Origin: Coprinus comatus
Taxonomy: Eukaryota > Basidiomycota > Agaricomycetes > Agaricales > Agaricaceae
NCBI GenBank assembly: GCA_034638255.1
Contig: JAWPGT010000021.1
Location: forward strand, 186,001 to 250,000
Length of the DNA stretch: 64,000 bases
Direction: 5' to 3'
Shown: piece by piece, positions 46,570-58,195 of the stretch
How the letters are laid out: each line of letters starts with the position of its first letter
How positions within the stretch are numbered: position 1 is the first letter of the stretch
Program-made: the position numbers and the translations under genes
Notes under the pieces: model-generated
What the model saw: only the letters and a program-made list of their open reading frames with translations
Told to the model about the DNA's origin: nothing
Databases searched by the model: none

Positions 46570-49025
46570 TTAGTTCAAAACCGCCGGTGAGTCAGTTGTG
46601 CTAGCAGTATCCATCACACTCCACTTCCCATTCACTAAATTACGTACTTGACCCACAACGGCCCGCACCTCATCTCTATCCTGCTGAACAGCATCAAACC
46701 GTTTCATCCATTTCCTAGTAACACACTCTTCAATCTCTTTACACTGTCTGGACCGTTTATCAAGTTCACTCTCCATATCTTTGAGTTGAGAATTGATACG
46801 AGAATTAGTTTCTTTCAAGTTATCATTTTCACCTTGAAGTCGTTTCAACTTCCGTTCAAGTTTATCGATAATACCCGAAGGACTGTTAACCCTTCGAATT
46901 GATGATGCAATGGCATCTGATGTCGATGTTCGTCTGTCTCTACTACTTGTACTTGGAGTGGCTGGAGTTATCGAGTTCGAGTGCGGAACTGGAGAAATTT
47001 TCGAAACGGTGAGGTTTAAACGCTTGTCGGGGTCTGAATTTGGTGTGTTTTCTTGCAAGAGGATTGGTTGTACAAGGATATCTACAACATGATCGTTGAG
47101 TTTGTTCTTGATGTCAGGATTTAGGTGAGGCCAAACTTCGTGTAGGTATCTGAGGGTGGGATCTTGAACGGCAGGAATTGTACTCAAGGAATTTGTTGAC
47201 GATTGCAAACTTGAAGAAGCGGAACCGGTACGCTCCTTGACTCGTTCCTTTCCTTTTCCTTTCGTTTTTCGGATCTGGGGTGTATTCGAGTGACGGACTA
47301 CAGAAGTATTAAGACTGCATCTGAAAGGAACTCATAATTACGTACCTGTATTACGGGAACAATCTATTGTACTTGAACTACTCAGTAGTCTTTCATATTG
47401 GGGTGGGGGTCTTGCTCTTGTATCCGATTTGGAGGAAGTTGAAGATGATGATGATGTTGATGTCGGAGGTACAGGCTTCCGATATGAAGATGCTTCTGGT
47501 TGAGTATTCTTCGTGGAAACAGTTGGAGTAGATAATACAGTGACACTGTTGGTAGGTAGGGTCGCCAACTTTCGAGTATTACTAGACCTTGAGGTAGCGT
47601 CTTTTGAGGACATTTTAGATTCTTCCTTTGAAGTTGGAATCGATGATTTACGGTCTTGGATATCGGGAAACAGGCCACTATAAATTGGTCTCCATCGTTC
47701 CAAAAACCATCGTAACATATGGGCTCCGCGAATATCCTCGTCCTTCGTTTTTTTCTCCCTCTCCTTCTCATGTAACCCAAAGAATATTTGACCAAACATG
47801 GTACCCGTATCCTTATATCCAAACCATTCTCTTCATAAACAAGTACCAGCTGACTGAAGAAAGACATGAGATAAACAAACAATGAAAAGTGAGGTGTAGG
47901 TAGAAGGTGAAGTAGCATCTGCGCTATGTATATCCTAACAAAATCACCAGAAGATAATATCCCATCATCTCCTGGTCCTGGTATAGATGACTCAGGTCCA
48001 GGTGACGTATGCATTGCTTCACTCATGTTGCACCAATGCCACATAGCATCAACGAGACATGGAAGTGGAACGATAGGATGTGGAAGGTTGGCCAAATAAA
48101 CCCGGAACAGAGCTGCGACGTTTTCGGTAGCTTCCGTACCAAGAGATACTTGACCACCGAAGGTAGTATCCGGATTTACAACAAGAAATTGAGATTCTGG
48201 TCTGGGTTGAGTTACTCGCACACCTGGTGGGATGTCCTTAGTATCAAAAACTTTCATCAGGTCTTCAAGTCGATATGCGTCGGGTATCGTGCGAAGTAAT
48301 TGGGCTTGATAGATACCTGCATGTGGAATGAGTATAATTTAGGATCAAAAATATTTGGAAAACCCACCAGTTCTATATAGTTCCTCGACACATGTCACAA
48401 CAACAGTCGGTAGGAAATGTTCGGTCTCCGCAATGGTTAAACAAAGGGATGCATGGAGGAAAACGTCATCTAATGAGGCGCCAAAAACATCTTCGAGAGT
48501 ATATTAGTAGTGGAACCAGTGAAGTGCTACAGTTCACTTACGTTTTATCCCCGGGTGATGTGCGGCCCTCTCCGAGGGCGCTAATGATCCCAGCTGTGTT
48601 TTTGTGGAACACACTTCCTTATCATGTCGATGAAGTTCGGCAAGACTTTCAATGACGATGTAATTCTTAATACCACGTTCTTGTAAAAGAGGTCCCAGGG
48701 CGTCGAGTATGACTTCGTATGGTATTCTCCAAGAATCTCGGTTGAACTTGATACCACTGCAAAGCTGTGAGTGTAGACCTGTTTTAGTGAGTTCGGTTGG
48801 GTATGCATTTACAATATGTTTCTCCAATCGTTTTCCACGGAAATTGTCAGTGTATTCCGTGAAGTCAAAGATAGGAGGACTATGAATCTCAGAAAACCGA
48901 CTCGGAGTGGGGGGAAATTCTTCAGGCTGAGAGATCGCTGGGGACGTAGAGAAGGGGAGGAACCTTCCTGTAGAGCGCTTCTGGGGAAGAATGCTCTCGA
49001 ATATTGTCTTTCGCTGATTCTTCAT
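46570..49025 (-). CDS. RhoGAP-domain protein with C-terminal coiled coil
   Basis: GTPase-activating protein for Rho-type G proteins, acting in cytosol on polarity and actin signalling. N-terminal exon (ATG 49025) has a Ser/Pro-rich leader, then IVNAYPTELTKTGLHSQL and IPYEVILDALGPLLQERG. The RhoGAP core follows over several exons: FGASLDDVFLHASLC, TEHFLPTVVVTCVEELYRTG-IYQAQLLRTI, DAYRLEDLMKVFDTKDIPPG, VAALFRVYLANLPHPIVPLP and SLFVYLMSFFSQLVLVYEEN. The arginine finger usually in GIFR is replaced here by the glutamine of GIYQ. Then MFGQIFFGLHEKEREKKTKD, a Ser/Thr-rich linker, and a C-terminal coiled coil DKLERKLKRLQGENDNLKET. Stop TAA 46570-46572. About 700 residues. Confidence 0.75.
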
Positions 49026-49532
49026 CGACTGGATGGTAATTTGAGTGATGTTACCGGGAAGAGGAATAGCGAAAGTGTTAGATTTTCAATCATATCAGTC
49101 CCGTTTAAAATTCGACCAGATCACGTAGGTAAGGATGGATTCCGGATAGTGCAGCACACAGGCAGAGGTTTCCATGCATAATACAGAATCAAAGCAAGCA
49201 AAAACTTGGTTGAACGCCGGAATGCAAGTATCCCGTAGTATCCCTGACCAGACGCGAGGAGAATCACGTGATATACCTGATCAAATGAATTTGTAATTAC
49301 CATAACTTGGACTGACAAGGAGTCTAAGACTCTGAGCAACTAGAATTAATGAATTTCGTGTGGGCTATCTTGTTCAGCCTGTGTGCATGTGGTAACACCA
49401 TGACATCATAAAAATGAGATATGTGATCCGGTACACCGCCACTATCACGGATCACAACTCCGAATTAAAAGCCCCTGACGTACTACAGTCTCACGAAGTG
49501 AGACGTAGTGCTTGTCAGTCGCCGCTATCATC
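49026..49532. other. Intergenic; promoter side of family member A
   Basis: No gene seen. Contains the dyad described at 49425-49458. Confidence 0.5.
49425..49458 (+). promoter_or_regulatory. Dyad GATCCG-N17-CGGATCACAAC upstream of member A
   Basis: Inverted arms GATCCG and CGGATC with 17 bases between, the right arm extended as CGGATCACAAC; its right end is 74 bases before the ATG of A. The same 11-mer with a left GATCCG arm recurs upstream of C and D. CCG..CGG spacing of this kind is typical of Zn2Cys6 regulators, but that is inference. Confidence 0.4.
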
Positions 49533-50838
49533 ATGCCACCAAAGGAAACCATGCAGGAGTTATATGGTACTACTGAACTCTGGCCGATAGTACGAATCTT
49601 TACATGACCACTCCCACACCTCTACTCATGCTTAATTTTAGCTCGAAGAATTTCTTGATGAACCCCGACACAAAGGTGGAGTATCAAACCTCGCGGGGAC
49701 ATTGAAAGGGTTATATGGGCCTACAGGAGCTGTTGCGGAGGTGATATTTTTTTTTAAACAGCTAACTGCATAATAACTCACCTGAAAACAACAGCTTGAC
49801 AAGCACAAACCGGTAATCAGGGATGATTCTCGTTTGAAATCCCTTACTATTCAAGATGGTTGTTTTTGTTTTGATGGAATAAGCATTCCGCATACTACTG
49901 CACGTGCGTTTTGTGTACCTCAACTTCTCAACGACACAGCGGATACCTGGAACAAACAGGAGTTAGATAGGATGGTTTTATTCATAAGACGAATGCAATA
50001 CACTTTTCAGCATTGCCTTGGTCGCATGTTTCACTACACTATCCTTTATCTCGTGCAAAGCTTGGCCCAAACTACTTCATGTTAGTTACTCTTCGTTCGT
50101 GCTTCCATCTTGAAATCCAAGATTAACGGATAATTTTTAGGTCAGGTGGGATGTAGTAATTATAAACCGGCTTTCACTCCAGCTTCACGTTGGACAGGTC
50201 GTGACACTTATTGTGCAATATTCCTCTGGGTAGCTTCAATATATCACAACCCGGAACGCGAACAACAAGTTCCGACTTGGAACGAGTTCTCGCAAATCAC
50301 TGGACTCGATCGCTATGAACAGTGGCAGTATTTAGAGCACGTGAAGACATTAATGCTCTGGAACAAGGATCTTTCAGAGAATGTTATAATGATGGCACGG
50401 CACGGATATATGCACGAGTTACCAATTAAAATTGGTGAAGCTTGGTGGGATGGGCTCCTTGGTCAAAACGAGAGGGTTCAAATATTTCAGAGACTGGAGA
50501 GAAACCGCTTGGATTGGCCAGCGCGGCGATTACCGGTCATGAGTTCTACTGCGACAGAAGAAGAGCGGTTCGCTGGGTTATTGCCGGGTATACGTCGGGA
50601 GTACTGCGGGGATCCTAACAAGATGGGATATCATGGACCTGTCAGTGAATCCTCAGAACATCCAAAACCATCAGTTCCACGGGCACATGATGACCAACGT
50701 TGGACAGGTTGTATTCCGAGCGAACTCTGCGGACTTCCTATGCAACCGATCACTCAACGGACATCGACAAAGATGGTTGACAAGAAAAAGAGATGGTATA
50801 AGACTGAAGTTTGGAGCGGTCCTACAACCATGTACTAA
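49533..50838 (+). CDS. Unknown paralogous family, member A
   Basis: Family not recognised. Exons: MPPKETMQELY, EFLDEPRHKGGVSNLAGTLK, then LDKHKPVIRDDSRLKSLTIQ-DGCFCFDGISIPHTTARAFC, VPQLLND, FHYTILYLVQSLAQTTS, and a long last exon with WTGRDTYCAIFLWVASIYHN, PEREQQVPTWNEFSQITGLD, RYEQWQYLEHVKTLM, MMARHGYMHELPIKIGEAWW and GDPNKMGYHGP, ending TEVWSGPTTMY, stop 50836-50838. The four members B, C and D share FDG, VPxLLND, FHYxxLYLL, W-TGxDTY, QQPPTW, QYLxHM and ARHG(F/W/Y)M(Q/E/H)ELP in order. Predicted all-alpha, no signal peptide, no TM, no known catalytic motif. About 360 residues. First splice (acceptor CGAAG) is the weakest point. Confidence 0.65.
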
Positions 50839-51029
50839 CAGCTATGTTTCTGTTGCTACTGAGTGTGATAGATTTCACGATACTAAGATTAAGTGCAAAT
50901 CTATATTGTGCTATTCGTCGACAACTTGAACGTTCGAGTGCTCATATCAAACTGCTAATAGCCCGCGCAAGCTCATATTAGTTAACATCACATTCAAGTT
51001 ATTTGTGTTGATCGTTTGGACTTATAAAT

Positions 51030-52235
51030 ATGTGTCCATATTGCGGAAGCACCATCAACCTTGCTTCAAAACTTCAACTACTATCCAACTACTACAGCGG
51101 CATGCCACTTATTGACATCGTTGAGCACTGGATAAAACGGAAAAAGAAGAAACGTAACATCCGATTTCCCCTCCACCCATCCTATAAAGTACGCCCTAAA
51201 GCAAAGCACATAGAACCAGAGTACGACGACTACCGTCTCAACGCTTTCACTACTTCCGAAGATGGTATTTGGTACTTTGACGGAGTCAGCATTGCTGAAG
51301 CTACTGCTCGTACCATTACCGTACCACGACTCGTTAATGATGTTGGAATAATCGATGCCAATACACAGGCTTGTGACCAAACCGACTTGATGGACTTGAC
51401 GAGTTTCATCATCGGTATACAGAAAGCGTTCAGGTACTGCGCAGGAGAGATGTTTCATTACACCATCTTGTATCTTTTACGGGGTTTGGCCAAGGCGAAC
51501 CTAGGTATGCAAACCTATAATATAATGGTGAATATATGCATATATGCGCCTGTTTTAGAAGTATCGTCTTTCAAACTACCATTTACACCAGCCAGGGGAT
51601 GGACCGGTCAAGATACGTATTATGCTGCGTTTCTCCTGGTGGCCTCGAGATATCATAACCTTGAGCGGGCGCAGCAACCGCCTACTTGGCACAATTTTTA
51701 TCGAATTACTGGGCTCGATGTCGTTCAGCAGTACCAGTACCTCCAGCACATGGAGGAGGAGATGAAGAAAACAGAGTTCAAGGATCTGGATCAAGGAATG
51801 GTCACAATGGTGCGACATGGTTGGATGCAGGAATTGCCAGATAGGGTGGGGAGGGCTTGGTATGAAGTATCTGAACATACCGGGAAAGATACCCTGAAGA
51901 TTCTTGCGAGTAAAAGACAAGCCTATCCAGCCCAACCATTGCAACAAATCAATACAACTGATGAAACCATCGAGAAAGCAATGCACGAGGGGGCACTGCC
52001 AGATATCACGCGCTCGTATACCGGAGATCCTGAGAAAATGGGCTATCGGGGACCTATTAAAGTTGTGTACGAACCCCCAGTGATGTCCCAGGCATCATCT
52101 TACGAAGATGATGCATACGGAGACCTGTTTAGGGATACTTACTTGCGGGAGTTGGTTGGTCAGTCTCTTCCGATACGAAGAAGAAGAAGATCAAGAATCC
52201 CGGATGATAATGGGGGTTTTACTTCTGTCTTGTAA
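51030..52235 (+). CDS. Unknown paralogous family, member B
   Basis: Same family as A. The frame is open for 401 codons from ATG 51030. It differs at the N-terminus, which has MCPYCGSTINLASKLQLLSN (a CxxC pair) and a basic run KRKKKKR, possible nuclear targeting. Family blocks: DGIWYFDGVSIAEATARTIT, VPRLVND, FHYTILYLLRGLAKANL, GWTGQDTYYAAFLLVASRYH, QQPPTWHNFYRITGL, QYQYLQHMEEEM, MVRHGWMQELPDRVGRAWY, TGDPEKMGYRGP; C-tail basic RRRRRSRIPDD, stop 52233-52235. A 54-base GTATGC..TTTTAG segment at 51505-51558 sits exactly at the intron position of A, C and D, has no stop and is a multiple of three, so both spliced (383 residues) and unspliced (401) products are readable. No upstream dyad like the one at A was seen. 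Confidence 0.65.
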   Translation: MCPYCGSTINLASKLQLLSNYYSGMPLIDIVEHWIKRKKKKRNIRFPLHPSYKVRPKAKHIEPEYDDYRLNAFTTSEDGIWYFDGVSIAEATARTITVPRLVNDVGIIDANTQACDQTDLMDLTSFIIGIQKAFRYCAGEMFHYTILYLLRGLAKANLGMQTYNIMVNICIYAPVLEVSSFKLPFTPARGWTGQDTYYAAFLLVASRYHNLERAQQPPTWHNFYRITGLDVVQQYQYLQHMEEEMKKTEFKDLDQGMVTMVRHGWMQELPDRVGRAWYEVSEHTGKDTLKILASKRQAYPAQPLQQINTTDETIEKAMHEGALPDITRSYTGDPEKMGYRGPIKVVYEPPVMSQASSYEDDAYGDLFRDTYLRELVGQSLPIRRRRRSRIPDDNGGFTSVL

Positions 52236-52796
52236 CTATGTATCCGCAATGTACGGGTCGTTTGAACACGATTACCTGCTTATTCCTGATTTAGACACAA
52301 AAAGAACCCAATACTTTGAATTGAAAACTTCAGCTATGGTAATCGGTAGAAGGTCGATTCTCGACTAACTGAAGCTAGTTTTCTTTGGAGTTTATTACTG
52401 GGCTTCTAAAGTTGTGTTGAACGTGGGTGCTGTTCCTCATGAATTACATACGCTAAGCGCTATATATTCGCACAAACAGGGTTCGGCAAAATCCGGTCGT
52501 TACAGGTTCCAATTGAAGTCTAACATCCAACAATATTCATTATTCACCAACCAATCACTGACACCGACAAAGTTAGGATCTGCTTACTACATTATACCAA
52601 CATCCTGGTGCCTCCTGTAACCCGCCTTAAGCAAATGACGGGCGCTTTGTATTAATTATTAAACTGATTTCCCTACAACGTTGAAGACACGCGGTGGCAC
52701 ACTCTAACACTCCATTCTACACTAGCTCGACTCCTACGGTCTGCTTCCATCACCTACCCCCTCGAAAATCTTAGGTCCAACGGTCAACCAAGAAAA
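52236..52796. other. Intergenic, no gene seen
   Basis: Between member B and the second bestrophin, same strand. Short frames only. Confidence 0.5.
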
Positions 52797-55398
52797 ATGG
52801 CGTGGAGAAGTATGTCTTTCCTGCTTATTCGTATTGACTGTGAACTATATCCTGTAATAGTCTTTCAACGGATTCGTAAACTCTTCAGAGTGACCGTTTT
52901 GGACGATGTTTGGCCAGAAATGTTGTTTTTCACCCTCGTTGCAACTGGTGGGGACCCTCGATTTCGTACAGCGGCAGATTATTCTCACTAATCTCCTCAT
53001 CTCTTAGCTGTTTCTGTAATATCGGATAAAACACACTGGCATCTGGGTATCTCAAATGCGCTTTTGACCGTGCTAGGTAATGCAGTCGTACTGCAGACCG
53101 TACTGTCCTTTAGGACCGCGACAGCTACTGAGAGGTGACCAATAACCTATGAATATATCTTTTTTGTCAATATCTCACACATGTTGAACAGATATTACGA
53201 AGGTCGCGCTTTATGGTCATCCCTTTCTAGCTCATGCAGAACTATAGCACGCGCAGTAAGTCCCTTCATTGTGTTTGAAAAGGTGGACAATGACTTGTAT
53301 ACAGATATGGATATATTCTCCAAATATCAAGGGCGAAAATAAGGAAGAGAGCTTTGAAATGGAGACATTGGTAGAGAAAAAGTCTATGATTAACCTTGTA
53401 AGACTCTATCCCGCTTTAAGAATCAACAACAATGCAAGACTGATAACCGATATTTTCATAGCTGTACGCCCTTGCTATCTCTGTCAAAGTAAATCTCTCA
53501 TTCCCGCTACTTCATACTCTAACACGATGCTGAATAAGTCCTTTTAGCATTTCATCCGAGACGAGAAAGGCATCGATTATGAAGACCTTTACCACTTAGT
53601 CTGTTGGCTACCGGCTTACTCCAACATATCTCCCGACCATCCATATTGGTACAAACTGGACTTCCAGTCACCTATCAATGGCACTCTCATCAGCGACGTT
53701 ACAACAATGAAAAGTTCTCCTCCGTCAAGTATCAAATTCGAAGACCACAATGTAAAAGAAGGATCGTCATTAAATCGAGACTGTGGCACAGATTCTGAAA
53801 ACGATGCGCTGCCTGCAGGTGATGTGGCGTGCCTGAGTGGAAGTTCCAATGAGTCGCCATTCAGGCCACGAGGTGATGATCGCGATATCGAAAACTTCCT
53901 AGAGAACGATGAACGTTGCACCAGCCCCGAAACTATTGCAAGGCCTATCCCAAAGAGACTCAAGTCATTTCACCTTCGTCGCAATATTACATTGCCCGGT
54001 CCAAATTCAACACGTACACCATATCAACCTCTTTCATTGGACGAATCGGATGCCGATAACCAAGTTTTGAACAATCACAAATCCAAATCTCCACGAGCTC
54101 ATCAAGCGCAGTTCAGTGAAGCCGAGACATTAGTGGGAAACCCTGAATCCGAGAATAGTGCTAGACGAGAAGAAAGTTTCGATACTCTTCGTAACGACTA
54201 CGATCTTGAACAGGGACAAGGTTCACCTCGTACCACTCCTCTTAAACCAGCATCAGAAGCCCCTCGCAATGCCTTACGAGATGTTTTTCCTTTGTGGAGG
54301 TTTTTGGCATTTGTTGGCAGAAAGGTTCGGCGTGCCAGTACATCCAATGACTACCACGAACTCGACGATGTCTCAATAAAAAGGAAAAGAAATCCATATA
54401 GTATGGTTGAGAGTAGTGTTCCATTAAATATCTGTATGACCTTGTCTAGGTTAGTCATTGAAACGAGAAACCTATTGCGGTATTGAATAGCGTACTGACC
54501 ACTCCTTAGCTATTTGTGCTGTATGTGACGTCTCAACATTCCGCCTTTTCTCAGGTTTATGTTAATTTTTTATATTGACAGGTCTATACAACGAGCAACG
54601 TTGGCCCCCTGCCATCGAGAGTAACGTTTTGACATGCATGATTAATTTGCAAGACATAATCTCTAACCTAGAGCGTGTGACCAACGGTCCACTTCCTTTT
54701 GCATATGAAACTCATATTCGGATGTCTTTGTGGTAATTCAATTCAACTAAATATTTTATTTCGTTGCGATACTAATTGGTCAAAAGGATCTATTTGTTTT
54801 TTCTTCCAGTGAGTCTCTACAACCTATCTAGAACATCCTACAGTCACTAAAGAGTTGCAGTTCCAAATTTATGATACATTTGGCTATGTTACAATAGCTG
54901 TGACTGCATTCACAACTTTCTTTTTCGTTGGTTTTCTGGAAATCGGTCGGGAACTGTAAGTAGCAAAGATACTTGACAGAATACCCCCATCGACATCGTA
55001 ACTGACAGATAACGAACAGCGAGAATCCATTCGACTACGATCCTAATGATATCAGTAAGCTGTAATACTAGCTTTTATTCTTGGCCGAGCCTTTGACAAT
55101 AAACAGATTTGGATGACATTTGCGGGCAGCTTCGACGTGAACTTGAAGAAATAACAGCTGTGAGTTTTTTCTCCAAAAATTAATTAACACTTTTACTCAT
55201 CAAAGGTAAAAAAAAAAGCAAATCCACTCGGAGTCTCTAGACTCCATGATATATGCATCTAATAATCATCCATTTGCACCTGCTGATCAAAGGTCAGCGG
55301 ATCTACTACGGGATGGTCAGATTGATTCGATTGAAACTACAATGCTTCGGTGTTGGGTGGAGGTGAATGAGGTTACTCGGGAATGGAAGACAGACTAA
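52797..55398 (+). CDS. Bestrophin/UPF0187-family anion channel 2
   Basis: Second bestrophin-type channel. Exons: MAWR, then FQRIRKLFRVTVLDDVWPEM-LFFTLVAT (TM1), VSVISDKTHWHLGISNALLT, VLSFRTATATERYYEGRALW (the family's diagnostic FRxxxxxERYxEGR), SSLSSSCRTIAR, ESFEMETLVEKKSMINL, ALAISVKHFIRDEKGIDYED. A hydrophilic Ser/Asp/Arg-rich insert of over 200 residues follows (about 53640-54290). Then short exons MINLQDIISNLERVTNGPLP-FAYETHIRMSLW, YDTFGYVTIAVTAFTTFFFV-GFLEIGREL, ENPFDYDPNDIN (acidic clasp) and DDICGQLRRELEEITA, end REWKTD, stop TAA 55396-55398. About 630-650 residues. It lies inside the A-D cluster, same strand as A-C. The insert is much longer than in the bestrophin at 11-13 kb. Confidence 0.85.
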
Positions 55399-55814
55399 AC
55401 TAGTTGGAGGGCAATTGTTGATGTGTAGATATGTGGTGCTTATAGGCGTCTAGTACGAAGAGGGTTATTATTAGGTTCAAGTTTCTCTGATATCTTTGTC
55501 TCAACAAGTCATGTGTAACATAATTGTTTCTGAATAGACTCTCCGACATTATATTTACATTTTGCCAAGAATCCATCTGACGTATATCGAGTATATTTAT
55601 ACATCACCTATACATACACTAACTACTATGTACGTATAAGAATGTATGACTAGCTGTGAGGGTGTTCGAGTGCATTTGATCCGTAGTTTCGCCGACATCG
55701 GCGACGTCATATGGTCCGGATCACAACATTCGGTCGCATGGTTTACTCCACCACTACCACCACACAACCACCACACCATTACTATTAACTTCCTCCATAA
55801 CCTTCAGTTCCACA
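55399..55814. other. Intergenic; promoter side of member C
   Basis: Contains the dyad at 55679-55727. No gene seen. Confidence 0.5.
55679..55727 (+). promoter_or_regulatory. GATCCG-N32-CGGATCACAAC upstream of member C
   Basis: Same arms and same 11-mer right arm as upstream of A, with a wider gap. The right end is 87 bases before the ATG of C, a similar distance as at A. Confidence 0.4.
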
Positions 55815-56984
55815 ATGCACGCCATATTCACAGATGAAGACTTGGGGAACCTTGTGCCATATGAAGGAACGGAGCTTTTAGAATACGCGAGTCAAAATGA
55901 ATTTCTCGCACATGTTACAACTTACTTTCAACATTAACAGCTTTTGGAGACAACACCACCTCTATACTCGGATAAATATCGTCTGGATGCGTTTACTAGG
56001 CGGAAAACATGTTTACACTTCGACGGAATAAGTATTCCTCGTGCGACCGCTTTCGTAGCCAGTGTACCCCAACTCCTTAACGATGATCCCTGCGGCTGGA
56101 CGAAAGCAAGCCTAGATGATTTGACTAGTTTCATCATTGAAACTAACTATCAATTTCTTCACTCCCTTGAACATATGTTTCATTACAGTGTTTTCTACCT
56201 TCTACAAAACTTGGCTTTACTTTCTTCAGGTTCGTCGCTCCGGTTATTATTATTATACTAAATGTCTACTTATCTGTTCTACCAATTCAATCGTTAAATA
56301 CGGTTTCTAGATGAGATATTCCACTCTAATTATGATCATGAGCCATCCTTTACTCCCGCATCTCCCTGGACAGGCCGTGACACATACTTGGCTGCATTTC
56401 TTTGGGTCGCTTCTATATATGATAACCCCGAACGCGAGCAACAACCCCCGACATGGAAAGAATTTTCTCTGGTTTCGGGGCTCACGCGTTATGAACAATG
56501 GCAGTACTTTCAGTATATGGACCATACGATGTTGAAGCACAAAGAGCTTGTGCACAAAATCACTAGGATGGCACGACATGGGTTTATGGAGGAATTACCG
56601 GTTAAGATTGGGCAATCGTGGTGGGAAAAGTGGCCTAAGGATTATCATCACGAGGAAAGATTTCGGACAATTAGGTGTAGACGGGAAGGATGGTGTTTAC
56701 GAAGATTACCGGAGCGGCTTGACGGAACGATTGATGATACAGTGCTACATAGATTGTTACCGGACGAGCGTCGACCTTTCAGCGGTATTCCCAGAGTGAT
56801 TAAATACTATGGACCTTCCATTGTAAATCCGGAACTGGAACAGAAAGTCTCCGACAGCAGGTCCATAAAACGATTTCAGGAAGCGGACTTGGATTTAGAA
56901 CCATCATCAGAGTCTTGGCACGATTTGTCAAGAGCGCAGGCGGAAGATGAGATTGAGTTAGAGTCCCTATTCAGCGCTGAGTGA
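55815..56984 (+). CDS. Unknown paralogous family, member C
   Basis: Family member of A/B/D. Start ATG 55815 (MHAIFTDEDLGN); the first intron is uncertain (donor GTGCCA or GTCAAA; acceptor AACAG before LLETTPPLYSDKYRLDA). Then RKTCLHFDGISIPRATAFVA, VPQLLND, LDDLTSFIIETNYQFLHSLE, MFHYSVFYLLQNLALLSS, intron, then FTPASPWTGRDTYLAAFLWV, ASIYDNPEREQQPPTWKEFS, RYEQWQYFQYMDHTM, RMARHGFMEELPVKIGQSWW, and an acidic C-tail with DLDLEPSSESWHDLSRAQAE ending ELESLFSAE, stop TGA 56982-56984. About 350 residues. The stop is 174 bases from the convergent stop of member D. Confidence 0.65.
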
Positions 56985-57158
56985 TGGGCGATATCGCTAA
57001 ATACGTAGATTTGGGACGGGCACTTCCGAGGTACTCGTTGCAAAGGTTGTAGAATAATGGTAGCAAATATATTATAGTTGAATGATTGATAAACAACCTC
57101 AGCCAAGTAGTACCACTCTGAATCAAGTTCTGCATGTCACATAACCCGAACCCGACAA

Positions 57159-58195
57159 CTAAACCATAAACGTAGGACCATTGGGCGGATTGATTGGATT
57201 CCATCTCTTCCTCACGTCATGCTTATACTCGGGCTTCTTGTCTCCTTTATGGAACTTTTGACCCATAAACAACTTCATCGTCAAGTCGTAGCCTTTCAGT
57301 TTCTCGCGAGGCGGTACTGGCTTCGGTGGAGTTGGGGATTCCCATTCGATATCAGGCCCGCAGTATTCCACCCTAATGCGATAATTAGGATGACCTTGAT
57401 ACTGTTGACGCTCTTTTGGAAGCAACCCATCCCCATCTAGCGACACATCTTCAAGTCCTATGTCATTCAACAAATCTGGCAATGGTTGTGAAGGATGGCG
57501 TTCGCGTCTCTTCACAAATTTTTGATAATCCTCACGACCAATTGCTCGATCCCACCACGCTTCTCCTATCTTGACTGGCAACTCATACATGAAACCATGA
57601 CCTGCCATCCTTGTGACATTCAATTTAAGCTCTGGATGGCCACGCATCACTTTACGCATATGTTCCAAATACTGCCACTGTTGATAGCGACTGAGTCCAC
57701 AGGTATGAGAAAATTCTTGAGACGTTGGTGGTTGCTGTTCACGTTCGGGGTTGTCGAATACTGAAGCAACCCAGAGGAAATGCAGCAAGATATGTGTCAC
57801 GGCCCGTCCAATTCGATGCCGGAATAAATGATGGTCTATAACCTGTACAAGTCGGCAATCTCTCATCTAAAGATATCACATTAATATGTGTTTAATGCAG
57901 AAAATGGTTTCCACAAACCTGATGTGACACTACCTAAGGTTTGCAGAAGATAAAGCACACTGTAGTGAAACCAAATTCCAACGGAGTCTCGAAGTTTGTC
58001 GTGGACGTGGATGATAAAGTTGGTTAAGTCGTTAACATTTTTGTTCGTCCATCCGTCGGACGTGTCGTTAAGGAGTTGGGGAATGGTAACAACACGAGCA
58101 GTTGCATAAGGAATGTTTTTTCCGTCAAAATAGAAACATCCATTATAGACTTCAAATGCTTCTAGACGGGAGTTATCTGGATAGAGAGGTGGCAT
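57159..58195 (-). CDS. Unknown paralogous family, member D
   Basis: Minus-strand family member, convergent with C. From ATG 58195: MPPLYPDNSRLEAFEVYNGC, FYFDGKNIPYATARVVTIPQ, LLNDTSDGWTNKNVNDLTNF, WFHYSVLYLLQTLGSVTS, an intron, then NWTGRDTYLAAFLWVASVFD, NPEREQQPPTSQEFSHTCGL, RYQQWQYLEHMRKVM, RMAGHGFMYELPVKIGEAWW, YQGHPNYRIRVEYCGPDIEW and a basic tail ending NPPNGPTFMV, stop TAG 57159-57161. In A-C the block begins with an extra upstream exon; for D a preceding AG acceptor (TTTTTAG near 58240) suggests the same, so the true start may lie further up. About 330 residues in the part seen. Confidence 0.65.
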
